Positions 47,030 through 58,884 of a stretch of 64,000 nucleotides of DNA are shown here, piece by piece; the first letter of the stretch is position 1, and every line of letters starts with the position of its first letter. The stretch is taken from positions 58,640,300-58,704,299 of the forward strand of contig CM049314.1 of assembly GCA_026874595.1 (NCBI GenBank). The letters run 5' to 3'. Both the position numbers and the translations under genes were made by a program. The notes below the pieces were generated by a model. The model was given only the letters and a program-made list of their open reading frames with translations. It made no database searches and was not told where the DNA came from. The stretch comes from Sipunculus nudus (Eukaryota > Annelida > Sipuncula > Golfingiida > Sipunculidae).

Positions 47030-47490
47030 AAAAGGGAGCACATTTGGCAAACTTTCATGTGTGTTTGTGTCATACTTGAAAGAAGAAGAAAACCTTAAAG
47101 AATTATATTTGTTTACATAAGCTTTTTAACCACTAAATATCGGTCAGTCTTGCACCTTAAACTGTATGTAAAGGCTCAGATTGTGCAAGTATACGTCATT
47201 ACAAGAAACACCGATTGCCCCCCCTAAAATAAAAATGGAGCTTGCGTTGAAGGTTTAGAATTTGACGACCCTGGCAACCAACGCCGGCACAATAAATTAT
47301 AGTGAGCATATTTGGCAAACTTACTTTTATGTGCATTTTGTATTAAACTTGTCACTAGATGAAAATGTAAACAGTTATTAAAAACATTTTTCCAATTCAT
47401 TACACTTCATTTCTCACCATCAAATGTACGATTTTCAGTGTTTCAAGATTACCACATTAACACTGATTGTGCCCCCTAAAGTGACTTTGA
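47030..47490 (+). repeat. Diverged tandem duplication, period about 268 bp
   Basis: gagcacatttggcaaacttt (near 47036) and gagcatatttggcaaactta (near 47303) head two units that also share caagtatacgtcattacaag/caagattaccacattaacac and attg.gccccc.ctaaa. Confidence 0.7.
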
Positions 47491-47904
47491 TTTCCGACTT
47501 GTTTTGAAACCACGCAGGTCAGTTGTACCAAATTGTGGTATGTTCTGTGTGGTATCATGCCAAATGACAGTCGTATGTTGTCATAATAAATAAGATTTGA
47601 CCTACGTTCATCAAAATATGGGGGCGTTGTTTACGTTTTAATAGGTTAGCCTAATTGAAAAGTACTTTATAGTTTTAGGTCTGCAATACAATGAGTATGA
47701 TAGCCATGCATTCAGAGTTTCTATCCAGTTAATTTACAGTAAACCAACAATTCGCAGAGTTGCCCAATTCGAACACCAATAAATAGGTGTTTCATGGTTT
47801 CGAAAAATTTGACTAAACTATATCATTATTATTAAACAATTACTTTTTAACAGGCATATTTTATCTATGTATATATAATACACATATCCTCACAAAACCG
47901 TATA

Positions 47905-48480
47905 TAGTCTGATATGGTAACTGTCAAATTATCAAGAGTGTCACTAAAAACACCAACATTTCCCTGCAAGCCATTGCTCCTTGTAATCTTTCTAAAGAAC
48001 TGTTGTCAGATATCTTGCACATCTCGTCTTAGTCTTCTCCCCCTTCAACAATTGTTTATACTTAGGGATTAATTTAATATTGTTATGGTCCGATTTACCC
48101 AAAGATGCCAGCTTGTAAACCTTGTAGGCATCTTTTATGTTACAGAAACACAGGTCGAGAGTTGCCTCACATCTGGTTTAACATGTTAAAAACTGCTGAA
48201 GCTGGGGAAAATCACTTTCAGCATCAAAGCCATTGAAATCTCCAAGCATAATGATGGCTAAATCCGGCTTATCATTTTGACAATCAGAAACAGTGCTGAT
48301 TAACTTATCACTTGTAAATTGTCTGTCATTTTCTCTACAGGGGTTTTCGGTGATATACACTACAATAAACCGTACACAATATATTTTCCACGGCAGGCAA
48401 AAGGGCCTGCAGTTCACTACCAATAGGGCTTTGCAGAAAAAGGATCTAACCGGCGAGTTCTCCCTATGAAATTTACATGA
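47905..48480 (-). pseudogene. LINE endonuclease domain fragment
   Basis: Minus-strand translation of an apurinic-endonuclease-like domain. VVNCRPFCLPWKIYCVRF comes first, then IIMLGDFNGFD (GDFN box at 48243-48232). An in-frame TAA follows, then ATLDLCFCNIKDAYKVYKLA and the catalytic SDH (48093-48085). A further stop and the segment TLDNLTVTISDYI complete it. Motif order and spacing are those of LINE endonucleases. Stops and the missing RT show a dead fragment. It is on the same strand as the LINE fragment at 32664-33180 but too distant to be one insertion with confidence. Confidence 0.85.
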
Positions 48481-49465
48481 TTTTTTTTTTTTATTTGGTC
48501 ATTCAGATCACATGTTCAGAGTTGCTGAACAAAAAAGGTAAAAACAAGTCTGTTGAAAATGTATGTTTAACAAGAAAAAAATCCCATAAATGCGTATTCT
48601 GTATTCGCTTGCGTAGTCAGTAAGCGTAGTCACTACTATACGTGTCGATCAGTACTCAATAACTAATGATTTTCTGTAATGCAAGTCATTTCACCGTACT
48701 GTGTGTGTATATATGTTTTAGCACTGGGGTTTTCACATTCAGGCCGTTTTGTGTAAAGGTTCTCTATTTTAAACCGTATTCATGACCTTTCTGACAAGAA
48801 TCTTTCGGAGACCAAATGGCAAATATACTGGCATTTGGTTTGTGTCGGTTAGACTCAAAACCGAAAAAGGACCAAACAGCACCGAAAAGGACCAAACATG
48901 CTTAAGGTTTCTTACCTATTTCTACTTATTGATAGTCTCAAAGTAAATATTTTCTCGACATTTGTAAAATTTTACGTAATTGTCAAAATAATCTGCAAAC
49001 TGTCATGGCACTGCAGGTAAAATAGCAGCAGTTTGGTTTAGTGTGTAAATTGGCCTCCAGCTGTCAGCAATGTACACTTGAGGCATGATTAGAGCATTAA
49101 TTATCCTCCAGATGTAAGCAATTATGACATCACGTCACGTATTTTGACGCGGTTTTGTATGTTCTCTGAACCTTTGTTTGAAACATATTTATTTCAATTG
49201 AATTATACAAGTGGCACAACGTGCTAATAAGTGTACAATTAAAACATATATATGCAGATTATATCAAATACGTATATAAACACTATAATGTGTACATCTC
49301 ACACTGGACAGACAATGCTCTAAAACTAAGGTCTGAAACCACTCAATGGTCCAATATAGTTCCCCAAAACACCTTGTAGGAACAATCAATATACCTACAT
49401 ACATACATACAAACAAATAGATATATGACTTATGTGTATATTTTAACAAGTCCTACAGGCCTAAT
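48481..49465. other. Intergenic, no gene seen
   Basis: Contains accgaaaaaggaccaaacagc duplicated in part near 48860-48895. Nothing else. Confidence 0.35.
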
Positions 49466-50819
49466 GCGAACCTGTGCAAAGTTTGGAAGAATGAATGGAG
49501 GTTTATTTTTTAAATTTAATATTGGTCCTCTTATGTCCTGCATATCTACCTAAGTCATTATGATTTCAGCAAAATGGACGCTTTTGAACTGCAGGATTTG
49601 GATTAGGACATTTTAAAACTATGATGTATCAGTCAGAATAATTCGGATATGTTTTTTTTGCCTGGGAGGATTTTGGGACAGAAGAACTGAAAATTTAGCG
49701 GAGAAGAATATTTTAAAATGATTTTTAGCTATTTCCCTATAAAATCTAAGAAAATGCAGTAAGCCAAGAAATAAGCAAAATCCGATGGGACTTTTAAAAT
49801 GACTTTTCTATTGCAAAACTTTGGTGATGCTAGCTCCTGCCCTTTTGAGATAGCTATGACGTACGACAGACGACGCCACACCGTCGCATAAACTAACAGA
49901 TTCGCTAAAAGTGCAAATCAAGTTTTTTCAAACAGTTTAAAGATAGAATTCGCCTTCTTCTAATCTGGGCATTCTGCATCTAGACGATGTGTCTAGACCT
50001 GCAGACGATGTCTTTAGATGTCTAGACACATGGTCTATACATCAGACAGAGCCAGATCAGTTGCCATGGTGATGTCTTGACTTCATCTGGTTGAACCGAG
50101 TGACCCCTTAAGTTGGCATGTTGAAACTTGGCATGTTGTCAAATCTTTTTACAAACACTGAATTAGCTTTGTTTCTTCAATTGGCTACACTGCTTTTTTT
50201 AAAGCTACATTTACCCAATCTATTCTTATAAAACTGGCAGAAATCTACCATAGAATAATTCTTGTAAAGTTGGAACCAATCAGCTTAACATCATAAAACA
50301 GTGTTTAAGCATAAAGAGTCTAAAATTACATCTTTGCTTGTAAAAACAGATCAATGTAGATGGCGCTACCAATACCTCAAGTTCAAATATGACTTATGTG
50401 ACAAATATTGGCATAAAAAATTGGTGATGATAGCTCTAGCCGTTTATGAGATTTAAATTTATACGCTTTTCGGACAGGTGATTAAGTTCAACCTCCTGTA
50501 ACTCGGCCAAAAATCTCCACACTGAAACCATTCGAATAACTTTCGGAGAGATTATTCAAGGGATAATTTTGGTGAAATATTGGAAATTTTTGCTGGACAG
50601 TTTCTGAGAAGATTTTGTAAACTTTTTTTTAGCTTTTTCCTTGTAAAATCCAGGAAATGCAGTTAGAAAAAATAAACTAAATCCGATAGAGGTTTTCAGA
50701 CGACTTATTATTTGCAAAAAAAGGGTGATGCTAGCTCCTGCCGTTTTGAAATAACTATGGGTAACATACACACGACGCACAGACGCACGACGCACGAAAG
50801 CATAAGCTCATAGGTTTGC
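49466..50819 (-). mobile_element. Composite dispersed repeat, short form
   Basis: Reading the minus strand it begins AGCAAACCTATGAGCTTATG (from 50820) and ends GCACAGGTTCGCATTAGGCC (to about 49457). These are the same ends as the 56227-60142 element. It has two head-type segments (from 50819 and from about 49910), each with a GTCGT/GTGCGTC-rich stretch and aacggcaggagctagcatca-like text. The end motif GCGAACCTGTG (49466-49476) is the inverse of the opposite end, so these are short terminal inverted repeats. No protein coding seen. Confidence 0.65.
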
Positions 50820-51728
50820 TATAAAGGCGACAGAAACCTCTTACTGCATTGAATATAACTACTGAAAATACTTAAATTCAATGCTATGTTTAATTATTTC
50901 GTTACACTTCTGTCTCCACCTGAAAACACACTTGGGGCTAGCCTTTTCTCCTCCTGGATATGGTTAACCTTTAATGGTACTGCAAATAATAAAGTGATTT
51001 TTTTCTAAACGAACCTGCCTCTCCGAGACATTTTGGGAACAATAAAAAAAAAAAAAGAAGAAATGATAATGGTGGTCCTTCTCATGACCTCAGGCGGATT
51101 TAATGTTATACGTTAGGCCTAATAAAAAATCGTAATTAAGGGTGCTAGCTCTAAGGCGTAGTCAAGAGTATAATACGCTCTCCCGTCGTGTACCAGTTTG
51201 GTAATAAGATCGTGGTTGAATAGATTTTGGCATTACATGAGAATTAAAAAGTGTAAACTCTCTATACATTTGTGGTTATTAGGAGGTGATTCCTTTTCTC
51301 TGATTGCCGACGGAAAAAGATGATGAGTAATATCATTATGTTCTTATATCCGCATCACGCTGAAAATAAGCAACCAGGAAAGACACTTTCCAGAGATATT
51401 TTGCCCGGTTAAACTAAGCAACTGTTAAAATAATTAAAAGTCTCAATTAACTGTATTCCATAAGGAACGTGATTATAATGTCCCACATATGTTCCTGGTT
51501 GTGTGCGACTTTAAATTTTGGAAAAAGAGTTATTGCTAAATCACCAATATCAGTAGGTTATTAGCAACATAATATTTTCAAAGGAACACAGGTTTACGTT
51601 TATTTTCCTTAATAAAGGAAATATATTCTTAAATGAAGATGCTGCCACTTGACTTACCTAATACCGAAAGCGATTCTTTTAAGATAGACACTCATCAAAA
51701 TGAACAACATTCATGCTGACCATGGTTA
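50820..51728. other. Intergenic, no gene seen
   Basis: AT-rich, nothing recognised. Confidence 0.4.
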
Positions 51729-51751
51729 ATATATATATAAATATATATATA

Positions 51752-52757
51752 CAGTCAAGCCCACTTATTGTCATGTCGGTGATGCATGACTAAATTATGA
51801 TAATAACCGGGATGTGACATTATGCGGGCTTAAACAGCGATGTCCTTTTGAGTCATAGAAGAAGCATTATATCTCAAATATTATATTAAATAAATCATCA
51901 ATAAAAAGGAAACAAAATCGTTTATGAATAAATTTTTTGCACAACGGCATATCAAATTACGTTTATGCGCACCTGACAATTTATTTCCTGTAAGTTTTGT
52001 GCCGCATGCTTCAATAACTGAAAAATCCGACTTGCCAACAGAAAGAGTCGTAGCGTCTCGGTCATGAGGTCAAATGTCTGGAAATATGCGGCACAGTTTA
52101 TAACGTTATGCGTAGGAAAACTATTTAACATGATAATTATTTCTCCGACAATTGCGCCTTATTTTCTGGATATGTTATTAATGACTCAAACTTCCATGAT
52201 TGTCTTTATGACAGGATGGTCGGGGGAGCGGGCATCCCATGCCATTGTCAACTTTCTGAAGTTTCGCCGCGACTGAGGTTTTGGACCGGGTATCTCCTAC
52301 AGTGTTCACAAAACCTGCAGAGTTTCGTGGACCCTAAAAGGGGATTTCCGGTTTCCAACGTTTAGAGCTCGTGCTTCATATCATCTCTACGAAACGTCAC
52401 CGAGGTGTAAACCACGGCCTTGCAAGAACGCAATGCTGTGGATTACCATTAAGACGTAAATTAGTTAAGTGACGGGGAGTGACCTGCATGCATCACTGCA
52501 TTGCCTGCCGCACACAGGTGGGAGATGTGATTGTTTGATACGCCTGAACGATTACAGGCTCTTGGCCAGGTTGATCGCCTCGTTTAACGGGGATCTGGTA
52601 TCATTGCCAAGGGTTCTAAGAATGACAGTAAGCGTGATTATGACAATATTCCATGATATTAAACGGTCAGATTTACCATTGTTTATATAGGAAATGGTTT
52701 TGGATTTCAGATTTATGTGACAATTTTCTATTTACCGATATTACACAAAGTGGGCTC

Positions 52758-52762
<5 letters not shown>
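51752..52762. mobile_element. Non-autonomous DNA element, about 1 kb, pogo/Tigger-type ends
   Basis: The left end CAGTCAAGCCCACTTATTGT, continuing CATGTCGGTGA, pairs with the right end, which reversed reads TAGTCGAGCCCACTTTGTGT then AATATCGGTAA. Both ends abut TA-repeat sequence, consistent with a TA target. The interior has only short open frames without transposase motifs. CAGTCAAGCCC-type ends are typical of pogo/Tigger relatives; the class is inferred. Confidence 0.6.

Positions 52763-52803
<41 letters not shown>
52761..52803. repeat. (TA)n microsatellite
   Basis: About 42 bp of TA between the TIR element and a SINE. Confidence 0.98.
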
Positions 52804-52806
<3 letters not shown>

Positions 52807-52965
52807 TATCAGGACTTAAACACAGGCATACTTGCTTTCGACAACTCTGTTACATAAGGGCCCCTACGGGCCCTCTCTCGTCAGGAAGATTCGAACACTG
52901 AGTGGTCTTATAGGGGCTTGATCCCCTATAGCTCGATCAACATTCAGGAGGCCAGACAAGATCGT
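52804..52965 (-). mobile_element. tRNA-derived SINE (third family) with (TA)n tail
   Basis: On the minus strand gatcgagctataggggatca resembles a tRNA 5' half, and cagtgttcgaatcttcc carries a B-box-like GTTCGAATC. A body with gagagagggcccgtagg and cccttatgtaacagag follows. The minus-strand 3' end runs into the (TA)n at 52761-52803, which may be its tail. Confidence 0.5.
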
Positions 52966-52974
52966 ATATGTAGG

Positions 52975-53002
52975 CTATATATATATATATATTTTTAATG
53001 GC

Positions 53003-53041
<39 letters not shown>
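52975..53041. repeat. Two (TA)n blocks
   Basis: TA arrays at 52975-52992 and 53004-53041 separated by tttttaatggcg. Confidence 0.97.
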
Positions 53042-53044
<3 letters not shown>

Positions 53045-53133
53045 GTTCATTGTTGAATAACATAATAAAATATATAGGATTCATTTACCATGCAGTACAT
53101 TACTTTGGGTAGGCCTAATGCCTGCAAGATCGT

Positions 53134-53136
<3 letters not shown>

Positions 53137-53191
<55 letters not shown>
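53137..53191. repeat. (TA)n microsatellite
   Basis: About 54 bp of TA, preceded by gcctgcaagatcgtctta, which resembles gccagacaagatcgtata at 52952. Confidence 0.97.
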
Positions 53192-53195
<4 letters not shown>

Positions 53196-54424
53196 TAAAA
53201 AAACAGTGTTTACGGTACATACGAGTTTGAAAGTGTTATAATAATAATACTAATAAAAAGAGGAATGCAACACATTAATTTTATAAAATTGTATCCATCT
53301 GCAAACTCAGCTAAACCATACTATTAAGCCATTGTACTATTTCATATATAAGTTCAAACAATAAGATAGAAGGTAACATAAGCGTGTAATAAGTGGACGA
53401 AAAAGCGGTGGCTGGCAAGAACGGACTCGGTCACATCATCCGAAAAGACAAAAACATATTCCTTACTATCCTTGACTAAAATTAGAGATGCTGCTAGTAT
53501 TCAAGTAAATGTGGTATTACTGATATTAGACCCAGTTTAGGCTCTGTGGTAAACACATTTCTGTTTGCTACAGAGCCACAACTGCGTCTATACTGACATA
53601 TATGTGTGGCTCAGCTTCCAACTGTATCCGGTCAACACATATTGACATTTAAACATTCAATCTGTAACTAACAATGTCATTTCTGTAAAGTTAACACAGT
53701 TTCAGTCATTACATACAAAAACACATTAATGAACATCAATGGCATAATATCCATCTATAAACACTATAAGAAACTACCGGTACTGCAAATAGTAATATCT
53801 GATTTATAACCCTCAGTCACCTATATCTAGTGCTTTAAACTGTAAAGATATACTTAGTTTTCAGTTAAAAGGAAAACTGCCCTTGCAAATGGTAACTTCC
53901 GTCACCCTCCATACCCATCAAATGAATATGCATTAAATACGCAATATACAGAGGTCAAAAATATCTCATAAAGGAGTATTTCCCGGAGATATCTAGGCGT
54001 TCTCATAACCACTTTTTCCACCAAAACTGGGCTCAGTCAAGAGAATAATTCATAAATATATGCTTTATATCCAACAACAGGGCTGTCAGGAATACAGTAA
54101 ATTTAAAATTATCACTTAAATCGTACTTCTATCAAAACTAGGAATTCACCTTGCTCGAGAAATGCGCGAGCATTTTATCTCCTATTAAACCATGAGTTCC
54201 CGACAAATATGCGTGTGCGCTCGAATCCATGCCTTTCTAGAGTTAACACAAGCTAGAGACATGCATTTACCTAGGTAATTTAAACATAGAAATCTTGAAA
54301 ACACTAACCGCCAGGCCAAAAATAGCTTTCTGGTGGCCTTTCGACCGGCCGTCAGACAGATTTACTTTCTGCTCATAAACCCTGTCCAATCACAATTGCC
54401 ATAACAAGCCAAGTTCTGCTGCCT
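53192..54424. other. Intergenic, no gene seen
   Basis: Nothing recognised. Confidence 0.4.
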
Positions 54425-54706
54425 AAATCCCCTTTCACACATACATGTTCTCACCACCATGATCACCACGTTCTTAGGAAACATTATGGTTGCGGTGTTG
54501 TACGCACAGTGGTCTGCAGAGGTCGTCGTCAGGTGCCCATGATCGACAACCCTCTACACAAAGTTTTCCTGTAAATCCCCTTTCACATATACACGTTCCA
54601 GCCACCACGATCACACGTTCTCGGGAAACGTGGTGGTTGCGGTTTTGAACGTACAATGGTCTCGAGGGGTAGTCGTCAAGTCGCCATGATCGCCAACCCA
54701 CAACAG
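54425..54706. repeat. Tandem duplication, period 148 bp
   Basis: Two units begin aaatcccctttcaca at 54425 and 54573 and share cacgttct.gg.aa and catgatcg.caaccc. A minus-strand frame across them shows CICERGFTGKLCVEGC, which mimics an EGF motif once but not in the second unit. Confidence 0.85.
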
Positions 54707-55350
54707 TCCACGAAAGGCCCGAAAATCTAGTTGTTCTCTCACTGCTTTGCATTGTTGAGGGACATGGAGTTACCACTATAGCATGGTGAGTTTACCGAGT
54801 GCATTCCACTTGGTATGAGTATAGTATAGTATATCTGCCTTTCATATTGTATTTTGCCTTGTATATTGTGTATTTTCATAGTATATGTGTATTTGTATCA
54901 TATGTATACTACTGACATGTTCACTGCTTCCAAGACCCTATTACAAATCAGTGTAATATGCTAATTGAGCATCCTGGTATATATTTTTATATTATATATA
55001 AACATTAAAACAACAAATAACCTCTTTGCCCTGTTATGTTCCAGTATCGCACGTGTACCCCGACCAATCCTATTGTGCCCAATAGGACAATGAATCAGTG
55101 TCCGTCTTCCACATGCCCCCCTCCCGCCGCCCCGAATCGCACAAAGCATAATCGTAATCTCGTAAAGTCTCGGCTTTTCAAACCACACCGTTAGCTTCAT
55201 TCTAACCACATTGACCTGATGATCGGGTCGTATCCCGTGAAACAGACTGTTGTGAATATACAGTGTTGTTTTTCTCCAGAGTTAAACCGCTCTGGCCTAG
55301 TCTGTAGGCCATAGAGCACTTTACAACGGAGGGTAACACTACCTATATAT
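54707..55350. other. Intergenic, no gene seen
   Basis: Nothing recognised. Confidence 0.4.
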
Positions 55351-55354
55351 ATCT

Positions 55355-55383
55355 TAATATATATATATATATAAATATATATA

Positions 55384-55425
<42 letters not shown>
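55355..55425. repeat. Interrupted (TA)n microsatellite
   Basis: TA blocks with AAATA and TTTA interruptions, directly before a dispersed repeat. Confidence 0.96.
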
Positions 55426-55426
<1 letters not shown>

Positions 55427-56045
55427 CATATTGATCGTAAAAATCCATTTACTCATTCTTTACCCGAACACGTCATTTGTCTTCAAAAGTACACCTGATG
55501 ATTCTTGATCAAACATGAATTTAAAAGTAGGAAAATGATTTACAGCTTTCAATGGAGCCTATATGATATTATAAGATACGTAAATAAATGGCAGATATAT
55601 GTTTGCTTTAAAGATGCTTTGAACAATGAGGGGACAATTAATATTTGCATCCACATGGTCATAGTTCGTATTCTGCAATAATGTAAATATTTATAACATA
55701 CAACATGTGAGACCGTAACACGCAAAGGTTATGTTTATACATTTGCTACTCACGAGTACGCAACCGTGAGTACTTTCTCTTTAGGGCTTACTTTTAGCCA
55801 AACCTGTCATTATTAGAGGACGGTAGCATTTTCTGTTTTACCCAGTTCTTGACAATGTGCCTTGGCGATGTGCCAGATAGCAAGGTTGTGTTGCATCGAA
55901 GTATTGATTAACGTCCCGAGTGGGTTGGTCTTGACTACTTCAGCGATAACGAAAGCCATAAAGCAGTGCATATTTGGATTTTTTTTTCTATTTAATCTCC
56001 TTTCATGTCAGTGTTATTGTCAATTACCTACGACCGCAAATACTG
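55426..56045 (+). repeat. Dispersed repeat, copy 2 (paired with 34426-35070)
   Basis: Same order of shared blocks as copy 1, ending cctacgaccgcaaatact against ccacgaccgcaacgact. Confidence 0.8.
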
Positions 56046-57712
56046 CCTTAAGCTTGTTTTGTAGCGTACTGTGTGTAGCGTATAAGTGTGATTCATCTTG
56101 AGTGCAGAGTATGCTTAGTACACTGAATAGACATTACACATACCTTCCCACACAAGCATATTCGTGATCAGAATTCACGTCACAATCAGGACACAAGATT
56201 AACAAATAAAAATAAGCGGATTTTTAGCGAACCTGTGAGCTTATGCGATGGTGCGGCGTCGTCCGTCGTGTGTCGTGCGTCGTGCGTCGTACGTCGTGCG
56301 TCGTCTGTACGTTAACCATATATAGCTATCTCAAAAACGGCAGGAGCTAGCATCACCAATTTTTTTTTTGCAAATAATAAGTCATCCAGAAAACTATATC
56401 GGATTTTTTTTTATTTTTTCTAACTGCATTTTCTTAGATTTTATAGGGAAAAAGCTAAAAAAGCCTTAAAAATCTTCTTCTCCGAAACTGTCCAGCGAAA
56501 TTGTCCAATATTTCACAGAAATTATCCCTGTAACAATCCTTCTCAAGTTTGTTCGAATGGTTCCAGTTCGGAGATTTTTGGCTGATTTACAGGAGGTTGA
56601 ACTTTGTTAACTGTGCAAAAAAGCATATTAAAATTTAAATCTCAGAAACGGCTGGAGCTATCATCACCAAATTTTATGCCAATGTCGTTCACATAGGTCA
56701 TATTTGAAATTGATGTATTGGTGGCGCCTCCTGCATTGGCCTTTTTTGTACGGGGTCATCAGTGCCTGTATCACACTGTGGGCTACAAAAAACTTCTTCT
56801 CTGAAACCATATGGCCAAAAGGTTTAATATCGCACAGAAATGATCCTAGGGTAGTGCTTTCTGAAGTTTGTTTAAATGGTCTCTTTTCAGTGACTGTTGG
56901 CTAAGTTATGGGAAGCTGAATTTAGTCATATGCCATAACAGCCCCTTTTAGCTCAGTGGCTACAAAGATCTTCTTTTCAAAAACCACTGGGCCAAATTAA
57001 ATCTCACACATTAATTATCCTCAGATGTTGATAATTCAGGTTTGTTCAAAATAGTTTTGGTTCAGTTCTTTTTTTGCTGAGTTATAGGAAGCTGAACTTA
57101 GCCAGTTTGCTGTATCTTCCTATATGAATTATAGACCTGTGAAACATTTTTTACTGATGCCACTGAAGCCAGTTTGTTAAATATTTTACAAGAATAATCC
57201 CTACAATAATTCTTATAATAATTGTCATTAATGGTTCCACATGAATGATTTTTGGCTGAATTATGGAGATTGAGTTGAGTCATTTTACCATATATGTTAG
57301 CTGTGTTATGCTGTTACATCTAGCCTGGCACCAGTTTATCAGCATCTATTACATCATGCCACAAGACATTTAGATTTCAGGTTATTTTTGGTTAATATTG
57401 ACGAAAAGTTTTTTGAAAAGCTTTTAAAAAATTTAGATTTATGATTTAACTTATTCATCATACCAGGCAATGTTACAATCATGGATATTCAGCTCTCTGT
57501 GGCTATATAAAGACAACTGTACGTGGATTATAAATTATTGGTGTCCCTACTCAGCTTAATTCAAGAATTTGCCATCAGTGAGATATATCTGTATTTTAAT
57601 TATGCATTCAGTATGCATTCGTAATAATTTTACATATATTCCTGATTTCTTTTTTATAAAAAAGTCAGCTGAAAAGCATTTTGTATTGGGAAAATAAATT
57701 TCAAAGCTATTT

Positions 57713-58150
57713 CAAGTAGGGACCACTTTTGTGTACAGATGGCAGCACTTCAGTAATATCGCAAGTAGGGACCACTTTTGTGTACAGATGGCAGCACTTG
57801 GTTCACCATTGGCAGATTGCCAGTGCCTTGATGTTGGCTATTAGCCAAGATGATGCAGCTCTATAAATAGTTTTGGCACAGTGCCAGGATTGGAAGAAGT
57901 GGAGCCAGGTAGAGGTCAAGAGTTCACTCAGTGCAGTAGCTGCATTCTATTTATAGCTTTGGAAGACTGCTCACTGCATCATATTTGGCACCAAAGTTCA
58001 GCCTGATTCTATTTCTAGCTTTGGCAGACTGCCAACTGTGTCAGATTATGCAATAGGTCAAGAGTTCACTCAGTGCAGCCAGGTACAGATCAAAAGTAAG
58101 GCTAGCTAGGTGCAGGTCAAGAGTTCACTCAGTGCAGTAGCTTGAGGCAG
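57713..58150 (+). repeat. Nested short duplications
   Basis: agtagggaccacttttgtgt occurs twice 48 bp apart (57715, 57763) with an identical continuation, and gtcaagagttcactcagtgc occurs three times (near 57918, 58058, 58117). Confidence 0.9.
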
Positions 58151-58297
58151 CAATTTGTCACAGATCACTCAGGGGCAACTGCCTTACTCACTTAAGCCTG
58201 GTAAGCCCATTGCATCAAACTCTGAGGAAGTCTGATGTATTGGACTGATATTTTGACCTGTCTATGCGTCTTTGATGGTATTCTTATTTACAAGACA

Positions 58298-58554
58298 GGT
58301 GGTGCCACCTACATTGACTTTTGCAGTGTATGTGACTGCTTATTTCTCCAGAAGAATTTGATATATCAGCCTAAAATTGGGCATGTTTATACATATCGGG
58401 TAGCTTTATAGTGTACAAGACTGGTGGCGCCACCTACAATAATTATTGCTCAGTGTATGCCCCTGCTTATTTCACAGGAGGGGTTTGACATATCAGTCTG
58501 ACATTGGGCATATTTATATATCTCTTCGTTGTATATAAGACTGGTGGTGCCAGC
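58298..58554 (+). repeat. Short GGTGGYGCCACC array
   Basis: Cores at 58298, 58423 and 58543, spaced 125 and 120 bp. Between cores lie cttattt and ggcatgtttata-like text. Confidence 0.85.
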
Positions 58555-58884
58555 TACAATCATTGTATCCGCCAAAACAGAGTTTTGCGGATACTATGTT
58601 TTCAGTCGGACGCCGACGCTGCCGCCATCGCCGCATAGGTTTCCTGAGATCTCCTCCATAACCACTGGGCAGAATTTTTTTTAAATTCGGAATTATGATC
58701 GGTCACATGTGAACTGCTGCGCCCTCATTTTTTTTTACCTCTGACCTTTCCTCTCTGCCAAGCTTCCATTTGTGTGTCTGTTTCCACACATAAACCCACA
58801 TATCTTTGGAACCGTTTGACCGGTAAGGCTAAAGATTTTGCGCAAATGTAGCCCTTGGAAAGCTTTATAACATACACTAAAAAT

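Noticed and set aside
52064-52690. Possible transposase remnant inside the 51.75-52.76 kb element
   Set aside because: The 70- and 73-codon frames show no helix-turn-helix or DDE/DDD motif, so the element is called non-autonomous.
54474-54776. Minus-strand frame with an EGF-like CICERGFTGKLC
   Set aside because: The sequence is a 148-bp tandem duplication and only one unit shows the motif; no splice sites flank it. Kept only as a weak finding.
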